25,738 nt of DNA from CAYMFD01 sp964389475 (GCA_964389475.1 CAYMFD010000049.1:1-25738); one strand, 5' to 3'. Positions 8,712 to 16,381 are shown, numbered from the stretch's first letter. Made by a program: numbers and translations. The notes: generated by a model from the letters alone, not told the origin.

Positions 8712-9011
8712 CTATCTACTGGTGTATAAAAGGTAGCTAACGACGGTGATCAATAACAAGAGGATGACGGCTATCTTGATCGAAAACCTGATATGACGAG
8801 CAAACTCTCGAATCTCATCGCTGGCATGAGGATACAGCGGTATGACCTCCGCCTCCATCGCTGCCTGATTAAATATATGACGTTGCTTAAACTCTACTCG
8901 CTTGCTCAATAACACTCGATACAGCTTGAGGACCTTGGCCCGGAAGTAGAGGTTGAGAAAGAGTAGAGCAACGAAGAGCCCTATTACCAGAGCCATTAAT
9001 ACTTTGTACAT
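8712..9011 (-). CDS. Small two-helix membrane protein of unknown function
   Basis: A 99-residue protein with one membrane helix at the N-terminus (about 5-23) and one at the C-terminus (about 76-95). The two are joined by a basic/amphipathic loop (RAKVLKLYRVLLSKRVEFKQ, then EVIPLYPHASDEIREFARHI). No family recognised. It is the first gene of the apparent operon with the Gfo/Idh/MocA oxidoreductase (6-base spacing). A weak -7-like sequence (TACCTTAG on this strand, 9030-9037) lies about 20 bases upstream of the start. Confidence 0.75.
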   Translation of the reverse strand: MYKVLMALVIGLFVALLFLNLYFRAKVLKLYRVLLSKRVEFKQRHIFNQAAMEAEVIPLYPHASDEIREFARHIRFSIKIAVILLLLITVVSYLLYTSR

Positions 9012-9066
9012 GATCTTTACTTAACGATACTAAGGTAGGCCCACTAGGTAGAAAATAGGGTGTGAA

Positions 9067-9089
9067 GGCCTAGCTACATCAAAAAAAGG
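9067..9089 (+). repeat. Left copy of a 23-bp near-perfect direct repeat
   Basis: Matches 9581-9603 at 22 of 23 positions (ggcctag, c/t, tacatc or cacatc, then A7 and GG). The two copies start 514 bases apart and bracket the remnant region. Confidence 0.8.
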
Positions 9090-9163
9090 GGTTCTATGTT
9101 GGTTGCAGTGGAAAATGAGTCCCCTCTGTAGATAACATATGTACCTTTTGGTTTTCTAGCCAG

Positions 9164-9186
9164 TGTCGGAAAGGCCCGACTGGCCT
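9164..9186 (+). repeat. 23-bp dispersed repeat, copy 1
   Basis: Identical over 23 bases to 24124-24146. The core contains a short palindrome (GTCGG-AAAGGC-CCGAC), so it could fold as a small hairpin. Both copies lie in gene-free DNA, which suits a dispersed intergenic element. Confidence 0.8.
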
Positions 9187-9213
9187 CCTTCTTTTGCTGA
9201 GATCAAAAGAAGG
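9187..9213. repeat. 10-bp perfect inverted repeat
   Basis: CCTTCTTTTG (9187-9196) and CAAAAGAAGG (9204-9213) flank a 7-base spacer directly after the dispersed repeat. The right arm is followed by CAAAAAT. The two elements together look like one structured intergenic repeat; with no gene just upstream it is not an obvious terminator. Confidence 0.7.
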
Positions 9214-9291
9214 CAAAAATCATGTCGCTCTAAGGCAATTCCTGGCAAATACGGTGTCTCGGTAGAGACTGTCACTAGTCAGTAGATCACT

Positions 9292-9553
9292 ATGTATCAG
9301 GAATTTATAGAATACCAGGATCGGCCGCTCCTGAGTCAAAATTGCAATCCTTTTACTGATTCATTAGTTGCGCTTGGCTTCAAGTCTAAGCCAATGACCT
9401 TCCGAAGAAACCGCTATTTATTGCTTTGACTGCAAAAGCTGCACATTTTGCCATCCGCTTACCTATTGCTGTAGAGCGACGGTTACTGGTTGCCACAAGT
9501 CTAATTGTTGTGAGCCAATTATTCAACGCAGATTACCTACTATTTGGTTATAA
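9292..9553 (+). pseudogene. Degraded, frameshifted remnant, possibly an IS1182-like transposase
   Basis: Frame one runs from ATG 9292 to a stop at 9427 and reads MYQEFIEYQDRP, then NCNPFTDSLVALGFKSKPMT. A second frame, open from 9398 to a stop at 9551-9553, reads YCFDCKSCTFCHPL, then CCRA, GCHKSN and EPIIQRRL. The order NPF-TDSL, then C-x2-C-x2-C clusters, then CHKS and a hydrophobic-plus-RL motif resembles the Cys-rich region of Bacteroidota IS1182-type DDE transposases (NPFHTDNL, NCxxCPLRxxCHKSKGNR, IEVNHRL). Catalytic regions are absent and the frame is broken, so it is inactive if it is a transposase at all. The match is from memory and is weak. Confidence 0.4.
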
Positions 9554-9580
9554 AACCTGTTTTTTGAGATGCACCTCGTT

Positions 9581-9603
9581 GGCCTAGCCACATCAAAAAA
9601 AGG
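9581..9603 (+). repeat. Right copy of the 23-bp near-perfect direct repeat
   Basis: 22/23 match to 9067-9089. Its A7 run is the T-tract, on the minus strand, of the L19 terminator, so the functional copy is this one and the left copy is probably derived from it. Confidence 0.8.
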
Positions 9604-9624
9604 CCACAACTTACGCTGTGACCT
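9594..9624 (-). terminator. Rho-independent terminator of rplS
   Basis: On the minus strand a 10-bp stem (9615-9624 with 9601-9610, two G-U pairs) with a 4-base loop is followed by seven Ts. It begins 27 bases after the rplS stop. Confidence 0.85.
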
Positions 9625-9651
9625 TTCGATATATCATGGTTTGTTCTTCTA

Positions 9652-9999
9652 CTAGAACTTTCGTTCTTTGATCTTAGCTTTCTTACCGACTAGCTCTCTT
9701 AAGTAGTAGAGCTTAGCTCTTCTGACCTTACCTCTCTTGAGTACTTTAACTTCAGTCACATTAGGTGAGCTGATAGGGAATACTCTCTCTACTCCGACTC
9801 CGCCAGAGATTTTACGGACAGTGAAGGTCTTAGTTCTACCCTCTCCGGTCATCTTAATTACATCACCTCTGAAGATTTGTATTCTTGACTTCTCTCCCTC
9901 GATAATTCTATAACTAACGGCAACATTGTCACCTGCTCTAAACGTAGGATGGCTGTGCTCCTCGATTAGTTGCTCTTGTACGTACTTGATTAAATCCAT
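9652..9999 (-). CDS. rplS: 50S ribosomal protein L19
   Basis: A 115-residue protein with the typical L19 layout: an N-terminal helix (MDLIKYVQEQL), the AGDNVAVSYRIIEGEKSRIQ strand region, FRGDVIKMTGEG, the ISGGVGVERVFPISSP signature, and a basic tail (VLKRGKVRRAKLYYLREL, KKAKIKERKF). L19 sits at the 30S-50S interface of the ribosome. Length is normal. It appears to be a single-gene unit with its own promoter (10035-10042) and terminator (9594-9624); the common rimM-trmD neighbours are absent. Confidence 0.98.
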   Translation of the reverse strand: MDLIKYVQEQLIEEHSHPTFRAGDNVAVSYRIIEGEKSRIQIFRGDVIKMTGEGRTKTFTVRKISGGVGVERVFPISSPNVTEVKVLKRGKVRRAKLYYLRELVGKKAKIKERKF

Positions 10000-10034
10000 A
10001 ACGCAGTAATTAAAACGTGCTTAAATTCGGAGTG

Positions 10035-10064
10035 CAAAGATACACTTATTGTTTTCGTGTGCAA
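10035..10064 (-). promoter_or_regulatory. Bacteroidota promoter of rplS
   Basis: Minus-strand TATCTTTG at 10035-10042 is a perfect -7 box. TTGC at 10061-10064, 18 bases upstream, is a reasonable -33 element. The box is about 35 bases before the rplS start. Confidence 0.65.
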
Positions 10065-10160
10065 TACATGATATAAGATAGTTGATCTAGCCTGGCAATT
10101 ATGCTCCCAACACGCCAACCTAGAAGCCTCACTGCTGCATCACCCCAACGATCTAGCTTA

Positions 10161-10676
10161 TCAATCAACAGTCTTCCACGCCTCTACACGACGACTACCT
10201 ATCACGATCAGCCACGCTATTATGACCTTGACGACTGCGCCTGGCACATAAGGCAGCACGCCATAAGTCCATGCTATAGAGGCGGACTTGATAATCGCCA
10301 ACCATGCAAACCCACTAGCAAGTATTACAATCGTCGCAACCGTCAAGACCTGTAGTATATATGTTAAGGAGGATCCATAGGACAGGCTATAACGCATATA
10401 CAAGGCAGCTAAAACAAAGCCAACTAAGTAGCCGCAGCTATTACCAAATAGGGTATCCCATCCTGCAGCACCGTCAGCAAACACTGGTAGACCTAAGCCT
10501 CCTATGAGCAGGTACACTAACACAACATATACAGCATACCGATCAAAGTAGGCGATCAGGCAGACCGCTAGGCTCTGCATAGATACCGGCACATCGAGAC
10601 CTACATCAATGGTGAACCTAGCACTAGCGATAAGAACTAGCATACTACCTATGCTGGCAAGGACTTGCATCATCAT
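10161..10676 (-). CDS. bioY: BioY family biotin transporter (ECF S component)
   Basis: A 171-residue membrane protein with about six hydrophobic segments. It shows BioY landmarks in order: DVPVSMQSLAVCL, VYLLIGGLGLPVFADGAAGW, then LFGNSCGYLVGFVLAAL, and near the end GVLPYVPGAVVKVIIAW. BioY is the biotin-binding subunit of energy-coupling-factor transporters and can work alone or with shared energising ATPases; no EcfA or EcfT gene is in view. Its ATG overlaps the stop of the ABC-2 permease gene as ATGA (10673-10676), so translation is coupled to an exporter-like operon, which is an unexpected partner. An ATG three bases further downstream is an equally good start. Confidence 0.9.
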   Translation of the reverse strand: MMMQVLASIGSMLVLIASARFTIDVGLDVPVSMQSLAVCLIAYFDRYAVYVVLVYLLIGGLGLPVFADGAAGWDTLFGNSCGYLVGFVLAALYMRYSLSYGSSLTYILQVLTVATIVILASGFAWLAIIKSASIAWTYGVLPYVPGAVVKVIIAWLIVIGSRRVEAWKTVD

Positions 10677-11548
10677 ACATCTCGCTTAGCAAAGGACCTA
10701 AATGTCAAGAAGATAAATAGGCCAATGTATACGATCGAAAGTATAGCGGACGTACCCGCATCGAGCAGTACTCTAAACTTAAACGGCCCATCGTCAGCAC
10801 TCCCGGCATCAGATGCCACTTGCTGTGCAAACTGCTGAAGCTTTAAAAGCGGGAAGGGCATGTTATCCTCCATAGCATTGAGCGGTGTCCAGAAAGAGAA
10901 CTGCATACCATCTGGCCAGTCCATCTTAAAGCATAAACCCATATACAGGCCTCTCAGAATATACTCAAAGACCAATGCGTAGGCCATATAGAAAAAGACG
11001 GCCAAGCCATTTTTACGAAAAACAGTAGCTACTAGTGCAGCAAAGGATAGGTAACCCAAGGACATCAGGAAGAAGCGGGGTATAGCCCAGTTATTATCAA
11101 ATATCAAACTCAAGTACACGTCGTCGGTGTAGATACTACCCACTATAACGACCGTCAGCACATATACTACAGTGGCGAGTGTCGATAGCGCTACGACATT
11201 AGCCAGTTTGGCAATGAAGTAATCCTTACGAGTATAGCCGTTGATAATGTTCTGTCGCTCTGTCCTGAAAGTGACCTCACTCGTAATCGTAAAGATGATC
11301 ACACAACCGAAAAAGAACCAGACTAGCCAGTTGCCCATGTAGCCCATGTAGTCCCATATGGTAGGAAACTCATACATGATGCTAGTTCCCGGGAGCGGTG
11401 GTGGCAGATCATTAACCATACCCTGGGCTGCCAGCAATACTATGGGAAAGAGTAATATACCTACCCAGAATAAAAACTGAATGACGGTGTAAGATCGAAA
11501 CTTCTCAATCTCTATCTTGAGTAACGTGAGTGGATTGCTTAAGTGCAT
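10673..11548 (-). CDS. ABC-2 type transporter permease
   Basis: A 291-residue permease with six predicted membrane segments in the ABC-2 pattern. An N-terminal amphipathic stretch (LTLLKIEIEKFRSYTVIQ) is followed by the first helix, a long external loop, then TSEVTFRTERQNIINGYTRK, the cytoplasmic stretch typical of these permeases, and four more helices; the last ends in KRDV. It lies 27 bases behind the cognate ATPase gene and overlaps bioY at its 3' end. Substrate unknown; this type is usually an exporter. Confidence 0.88.
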   Translation of the reverse strand: MHLSNPLTLLKIEIEKFRSYTVIQFLFWVGILLFPIVLLAAQGMVNDLPPPLPGTSIMYEFPTIWDYMGYMGNWLVWFFFGCVIIFTITSEVTFRTERQNIINGYTRKDYFIAKLANVVALSTLATVVYVLTVVIVGSIYTDDVYLSLIFDNNWAIPRFFLMSLGYLSFAALVATVFRKNGLAVFFYMAYALVFEYILRGLYMGLCFKMDWPDGMQFSFWTPLNAMEDNMPFPLLKLQQFAQQVASDAGSADDGPFKFRVLLDAGTSAILSIVYIGLFIFLTFRSFAKRDV

Positions 11549-11575
11549 CTTATGGCTATAAATAGGTGATAGAGA

Positions 11576-12463
11576 CTAGTTAGACGTGATCTGCAAGAAC
11601 TCCTCCTCGAGGCGCTGCTTACGAGTGACTAAGTGGGTCAGTTCGTGACCAGCATCAAATGCCTGACGATTAAACTGCCCTAGGGGATATCCACTTGATA
11701 CCGTGCACTCTAGGTAGGCGCCTTGATCCGAGATGGTCTTGATAAAGTCTAGAGACTCTAGCCACTGCTTCAACTGTCTCATCTCTGTACTCGCTACCTC
11801 TAGCAACTTGTCATCGTTAAGTATGGACCCTATGGGGCCGTCTGCTAGTAGGTTGCCGTACTTAATGATAGCCACATGGCTACAGATCTTCTCTACCTCG
11901 TCGAGTATGTGAGAGGCCATGATCACGGTCTTGCCCGAGTCAGCAACTCGCTTGAGTATCTTACGTACTTCGGCTATACCCTGTGGGTCTAGTCCATTAG
12001 TCGGTTCGTCAAAGATCACAACCTGCGGATCACCTATAAGGGTAGCTGCGATGGCCAGCCTTTGCTTCATACCTAGCGAGTACGTCCTAAACTTGCTGTT
12101 GCGCCTGCCTTCGAGGTTGACGAGTGAGAGGAGGCCATCGATATCAGGGTCCTTTATATTTCTGATCTTCGAAATAATCCCAAGGTTGCGATCTGCATCG
12201 AGGTAGGGATAAAAGTTAGGCGTCTCAAGTATAGAGCCTATCTGTAGTCGTGCATAGTCACCATACTGACCATCGAACCACTCATACGAGCCTGTATCAG
12301 GCGCCAGTATGCCGAGTATGATGCCCAGGGTCGTCGTCTTGCCGCTCCCATTGGGACCAAGGAGACCAGTTATAGTACCCTGTTCTATATCAAGTGATAG
12401 ATTATTAAGTGCGGTGACCGAGCCGTATGTCTTGGTCAAGTTACGTATCGTGAGTACTGGCAT
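11576..12463 (-). CDS. ABC transporter ATP-binding protein
   Basis: A 295-residue ATPase. It has Walker A GPNGSGKT (36-43), signature YSLGMKQRLAIAA (SLGMK in place of LSGGQ, usual in the CcmA/NatA-like exporter ATPases), Walker B VVIFDEP, a D-loop (NGLDPQG) and the H-loop MASHIL. A C-terminal extension of about 80 residues (from ILNDDKLLEV) is typical of ABC-2 exporter ATPases. It energises the permease encoded next. A -7-like box (TATCTTCG) lies upstream at 12494-12501 on this strand. Confidence 0.95.
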   Translation of the reverse strand: MPVLTIRNLTKTYGSVTALNNLSLDIEQGTITGLLGPNGSGKTTTLGIILGILAPDTGSYEWFDGQYGDYARLQIGSILETPNFYPYLDADRNLGIISKIRNIKDPDIDGLLSLVNLEGRRNSKFRTYSLGMKQRLAIAATLIGDPQVVIFDEPTNGLDPQGIAEVRKILKRVADSGKTVIMASHILDEVEKICSHVAIIKYGNLLADGPIGSILNDDKLLEVASTEMRQLKQWLESLDFIKTISDQGAYLECTVSSGYPLGQFNRQAFDAGHELTHLVTRKQRLEEEFLQITSN

Positions 12464-12493
12464 AAGTCGGAGATCGTCTGTGTCTGTGAACAG

Positions 12494-12501
12494 CGAAGAT
12501 A
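12494..12501 (-). promoter_or_regulatory. Probable -7 box of the ABC exporter-bioY operon
   Basis: Minus-strand TATCTTCG, one mismatch from TAnnTTTG, about 30 bases upstream of the ATPase start. No clear -33 element at standard spacing. Confidence 0.4.
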
Positions 12502-12573
12502 TCCAACAATAAGTTACCCTCTATCGACCAACGACGCCTCGCTCTAGACGAATGCACCATCAGAATGCCGAAT

Positions 12574-13098
12574 CTAACCAAAGAGGACACTCAGTTCCTT
12601 TCGGATAGATCGCTTAGCAGCGTCTAGAGGATTGACTTTGGACTGTTGCATGACCTCGGCTGCCTCCATGGCGATAAGGTTGCCAGGGGCTGAACGATCC
12701 AGCTTACTCGCGGCGGTACTTACGATCTCGCTCGTCTGATTCTTGGCCATAGTAATAATCTGCCACAAGCTCTCAGATACGTAGATCTGCTGTGTGAGAT
12801 TATGCTCGTACTCCTGCTGTATAGCTACTAGCATGGCCTTACTGAGCTGCTCCACGGTTGACTCTTTGACGTTAAGTCGCAGCATGAGGTTTGGTATGGA
12901 TATCCGCTCGCATAGCATCAGCAACCGCTCATAGGCCTGTAGCTTGAGTGGTGTAATCTCTGAGACCTGAGCCTGCCGATACTTCATGAGTTCGAGGCTA
13001 TGCTGCTGGTCTAGGAAGCGTTTAATCAGCAAGTACACGGTGGCGAATACAACCAGCGCCGGCAGTATATACTTGAGTATCTCTAGGAATGTATCCAT
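12574..13098 (-). CDS. Membrane-anchored conserved protein, DUF7935-like
   Basis: A 174-residue protein with one N-terminal membrane helix (about 10-27, ILPALVVFATVYLLI). A largely helical cytoplasmic part follows (SLELMKYRQAQVSEITPLKL, AYERLLMLCERI, LMLRLNV, IQQEYEHNLTQQIYVSESLW). I associate this pattern with a Bacteroidota-specific family (DUF7935) of unknown function; that name is from memory. A perfect -7 box (TACCTTTG) sits about 30 bases upstream, so it is probably transcribed alone or leads into the ABC operon. Confidence 0.75.
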   Translation of the reverse strand: MDTFLEILKYILPALVVFATVYLLIKRFLDQQHSLELMKYRQAQVSEITPLKLQAYERLLMLCERISIPNLMLRLNVKESTVEQLSKAMLVAIQQEYEHNLTQQIYVSESLWQIITMAKNQTSEIVSTAASKLDRSAPGNLIAMEAAEVMQQSKVNPLDAAKRSIRKELSVLFG

Positions 13099-13127
13099 AC
13101 TTATCCAATGATCTATTTAACGTGCGA

Positions 13128-13135
13128 CAAAGGTA
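13128..13135 (-). promoter_or_regulatory. Bacteroidota -7 box upstream of the DUF7935-like gene
   Basis: Minus-strand TACCTTTG, a perfect TAnnTTTG match 30 bases before the ATG at 13098. No clear TTTG at the -33 position. Confidence 0.5.
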
Positions 13136-13230
13136 GGCAGGTCCGACCATATGTCATCTACGATTGTGATATCGAAGGCCTAAAAACTGCACGACCTCCT
13201 AGTCTACTCTACTTTCTTAGTTAGTACGAT

Positions 13231-14799
13231 CTAAATCTTCACAAAAGCGACCGTACCTACCGACGCCTTGCTAGCTACCCGGATGAAGTACTGGCCTGAA
13301 GCGAGGTGACTCACTCGATATGGTACCCGATGCCGCCCCTCTCCTAGCCGCCTACTCACGACGGTATCGAGCACACTCCCTAGTACATCCATGACCTGGA
13401 TCGCAAGGTGACCCCCCCTATGCTCAAAGTCTATGTACGCATTATCAGAGGCGGGGTTAGGCGCCACGCTGACTGCAATCTTGAGCAGCTCTAGTTCTTC
13501 TGTAGATACAGGAGACTCACAGGCCTTTAAGAAAGGTATGCGCTGAAAATCCTCGTAAATAGTCGACCTTACATCGGCCTCCGTCATACCCAACCAATCC
13601 GTAAGCATAGTACCGTACACCGACCTAAAGTCGTACTGCATAGGCACGCCTGCCTGCTCATCGACTGCTCTGTCTATCACCGGATTGGCCCCGATGATGG
13701 CCGGTTGTACGCAGGTGCCGAATACGAAGAGTGGTGCAGCCGTACCGTGGTCTGTACCTAGGCTACCATTGGCCCGGACGCGTCTACCAAACTCCGAAAA
13801 CGTCATGCCCACCACTCGATCGGCGTATCCGCCAGCGATAGCATCGGTCTGAAACTTAGCGACGGCATCGCTCAACTCCGCCAGCAGGTTAGCATGGTCA
13901 CCTGTCGTCGTATCACCAAATACCACTTGATCTGCGTGATTGTCAAAACCGCCCATCGACACCACATAGACCTTGGTCTGTAAGCCGCCATCTATGAGTC
14001 GTGCGACGATACGCAACTGCTCGTGCAGGCTATTTCTAGTATTAAATCCAGCATAGTCCACATGATTGGTGCCTCGCTCATAAGCCTCTGACACGGTACT
14101 TGCATAGGCATTGGACTGAGCTATTGATGTTTTGATATAAGCTAGCTCTTGACCATAGCAGGAGTTATCTACTGGAGTACTGCCTGGCTCGTCTAGCTGG
14201 ACTAGTCCAGTAGGATCAGCCAATGTATAGCTGTAGTTACTAGCTGGCCCCTGGCAGGTCTCTGATACGACAAAACCCAGTGTGATAGCAAACGGATCGG
14301 GGTGCTCATCACTCGGATAGCCCTCCGGATAGTCAGGGAAGGTAACGTTAAGTGCTCTACCCAGCCACCCGGACGTTAAGAACTCGTCACTATGGCTACC
14401 TGATGTCCATATATCTGTAGATCTAAAATGTGATCGATTCTGATCAGGATAGCCGACACCCTGTATAATACCTAGTAACTCCTGCTCATATAGAGACTGA
14501 AAACCAGGCATTGACGGATGAAAGGCATTATCATCCCTTATCCCCAGTAGTGAATCCTCAGGTACGATGATATCTTTACGTACTGCCGCTAGATTGGCAT
14601 ATTGATCAAGAGGTATCAAGGTGTTGAGTCCATCGTTACCACCATTGAGCTGCACAAGTATGAGCACACGATCACTATCAGGGTCTACACTCGCAGCTAA
14701 ACTACTACCCGTGATAGCAGATATCTGAGTACCTCCTAGTAGGAGTGGTAATGTAACTACACCTGATCTCTGTATAAACTGTCTTCTTTTCATCTTCAT
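13231..14799 (-). CDS. DUF1501 family secreted protein with Tat-like signal and T9SS C-terminal sorting domain
   Basis: A 522-residue exported protein. The N-terminus MKMKRRQFIQRSGVVTLPLL carries a twin-arginine motif (RRQFI) and a hydrophobic stretch; the ATG two codons in is an alternative start. DUF1501 landmarks follow (VLILVQLNGGNDGLNTLIPL, SHFRSTDIWTS, VVSMGGFDNHADQ, TFSEFGRRV, GTDHGTAAPLFVFG), a fold related to alkaline-phosphatase/sulfatase-like enzymes. From about residue 445 the chain is a type A T9SS sorting tail (SVAPNPASDNAYIDFEHRG, VMDVLGSVLDT, LASGQYFIRVAS), marking it for passage through the outer membrane. It starts one base after the DUF1800 stop, the standard pairing of these two families. 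Function unproven. Confidence 0.93.
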   Translation of the reverse strand: MKMKRRQFIQRSGVVTLPLLLGGTQISAITGSSLAASVDPDSDRVLILVQLNGGNDGLNTLIPLDQYANLAAVRKDIIVPEDSLLGIRDDNAFHPSMPGFQSLYEQELLGIIQGVGYPDQNRSHFRSTDIWTSGSHSDEFLTSGWLGRALNVTFPDYPEGYPSDEHPDPFAITLGFVVSETCQGPASNYSYTLADPTGLVQLDEPGSTPVDNSCYGQELAYIKTSIAQSNAYASTVSEAYERGTNHVDYAGFNTRNSLHEQLRIVARLIDGGLQTKVYVVSMGGFDNHADQVVFGDTTTGDHANLLAELSDAVAKFQTDAIAGGYADRVVGMTFSEFGRRVRANGSLGTDHGTAAPLFVFGTCVQPAIIGANPVIDRAVDEQAGVPMQYDFRSVYGTMLTDWLGMTEADVRSTIYEDFQRIPFLKACESPVSTEELELLKIAVSVAPNPASDNAYIDFEHRGGHLAIQVMDVLGSVLDTVVSRRLGEGRHRVPYRVSHLASGQYFIRVASKASVGTVAFVKI

Positions 14800-14800
14800 G

Positions 14801-16381
14801 CTAGCTTAGGTGATATTCTGGGTATCTTAGCATTGCTGTGAATAGCTGTCTAAGCTTATTCTCAATGACCTGCCGCAGATTAAAATTCTCTTCGTCATTA
14901 CGGTACTCTGTATACTCCACCGTCCACTCAAAATCAGGTAACCCAGGGATCAACACCTCTTTAAGCGCAGTCAGTTGATCTTCGCTTATCGGCTTGACAA
15001 AAAGGAGTGTCGCTATGTCTGTGATGAGGTGATTAACATCAAACGGATCAGGCAAGGTTCTAATAAAGTTGACGAGATCTATGCCTACACCCCTCGCCTG
15101 ATCACCTGTAAGCAGTGCATCTGTAAGAGCATTACGTAATGGTAGTGTGACGCTATTTATCCATATGCGGTAGTAGCTAGGCGCTTGATAGTAAGCCTTC
15201 CACCCTGCTACATCGGGATGATTATAAAGCTCCATCTGCATTACCGCTACCAGCTCTACGATATCGATCTGACTCTCGTAGACCCTTTGCCGTGTACTAC
15301 CTAGGCGCATCGGCATAGTAATGACGGTGTGCATGATATAGTCTAGCGGATTACGGATCATCGTACCCACCACACAGTCTTGATAAAAAGCGTCGCTAGT
15401 CAGTAAGGCTCTGAGCATAGGTCGTATCTCATAATCGCCATCTCTAAAGAGCTCACCCAGCGCCTCTATGAGGGCTGCCTCAGTCGCCTCATCTATCTCG
15501 TAGTGTACGAAGTAGCGGTAGAGCTTGGTCGCTATATGCCGACCAACATACGGAGAGGTCAGGACTATATCGACGACAGTCTTGTACTCTTCTTCCCCAT
15601 CGTTGCCGATCACGATATTGTCAAACCTATGGCTCAACTGCTTGGGGTCACGATCATGTCGATTTTGTGTATAATAAGAAAAGATCTGACCTACATCCTG
15701 ACGACGATGACCACCATCACGCCAGCCCGTCAAAGATCTAGATATTGCTCGCACATCCTCTTCAGTGAAGGTCGTGTAGTCACCAGGCCCTGCTAGATCG
15801 CCCTTCCCTACGGTGAATAGCTCAAGAAGTTCTCGTCCGTAGTTTTCGTTAGGTGCAAACCGCGTATTCTGTCTACCATTGAGGTAGCGCAACATGCCAG
15901 GATTGATGGTCATCTCTTCCACGAAAGTTCGGAAGTTACCTAGGGCATTTCTCCTTAAGGTATTACTGTAATCGTAGGTAAATCTAGCATCCTGCTGGGC
16001 AGACACTACAAAGTGGTTATGCCAAAAAATCGTCAGCTTCTCACGTATGTGGCTACCCTCACTCATCATAAGATCTACTGCCCAGCTAGCAAAAGATCTA
16101 TTGCGTTGATTGTTGGACGTAAAAGGCTTATCTGTCCATGTCTGCCCTATGGGAGTAAACTGGTCTGTATTGTCATAGCGATTAATCGGTGGATTGGGCA
16201 TCGGGATATCTCGCAGCAGGTAGTCGACTGCTCCTTCCATACCCATGCCTACGATCTCATCAATGCGTTCTTGGCTCAGGCCAAAGGTCGTACGCCTCAG
16301 CAAGTGGGCGGCCTGCACGTCTGTCCATGGACCAGTGTACTTAGCAATAGTGGTGGGTGGCGACATTGTTGAGGTATCCAT
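14801..16381 (-). CDS. DUF1800 family protein
   Basis: A 526-residue protein with the DUF1800 marks in order: HLLRRTTFGLSQERI near the N-terminus, REKLTIFWHNHFVVS, NGRQNTRFAPNENYGRELLE then LFTVGKGD, AISRSLTGWRDGG, VVDIVLTSPYVGRHIATKLY, and WKAYYQAPSYYRIWINS. DUF1800 proteins nearly always travel with DUF1501, as here, and are thought to be exported helical partners, but neither has a settled role. The predicted N-terminus (MDTSTMSPPTTIAKYTGPWT) shows no signal peptide, which is odd beside an exported partner; no better upstream start in this frame is evident. A weak TATTTTTA (16405-16412, minus strand) is the nearest -7-like box. Confidence 0.92.
   Translation of the reverse strand: MDTSTMSPPTTIAKYTGPWTDVQAAHLLRRTTFGLSQERIDEIVGMGMEGAVDYLLRDIPMPNPPINRYDNTDQFTPIGQTWTDKPFTSNNQRNRSFASWAVDLMMSEGSHIREKLTIFWHNHFVVSAQQDARFTYDYSNTLRRNALGNFRTFVEEMTINPGMLRYLNGRQNTRFAPNENYGRELLELFTVGKGDLAGPGDYTTFTEEDVRAISRSLTGWRDGGHRRQDVGQIFSYYTQNRHDRDPKQLSHRFDNIVIGNDGEEEYKTVVDIVLTSPYVGRHIATKLYRYFVHYEIDEATEAALIEALGELFRDGDYEIRPMLRALLTSDAFYQDCVVGTMIRNPLDYIMHTVITMPMRLGSTRQRVYESQIDIVELVAVMQMELYNHPDVAGWKAYYQAPSYYRIWINSVTLPLRNALTDALLTGDQARGVGIDLVNFIRTLPDPFDVNHLITDIATLLFVKPISEDQLTALKEVLIPGLPDFEWTVEYTEYRNDEENFNLRQVIENKLRQLFTAMLRYPEYHLS

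Larger units (their letters stand above)
9012..9651. other. 640-base gene-poor region with repeats and a transposase remnant
   Basis: No intact gene on either strand. It holds two copies of a 22/23-bp direct repeat (9067-9089, 9581-9603), a 23-bp sequence repeated elsewhere in the window (9164-9186), a 10-bp inverted repeat (9187-9213), a frameshifted coding remnant (about 9292-9553), and the L19 terminator at its right end. It resembles an old insertion site. Confidence 0.7.

Noticed and set aside
9012..9651. CRISPR array or toxin-antitoxin locus in the repeat-rich spacer
   Set aside because: Only two direct-repeat copies 514 bases apart, no regular spacers and no intact small gene pair.
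10101..10355. 84-codon + strand open frame
   Set aside because: Mostly antisense to bioY, low-complexity basic composition, no family features.
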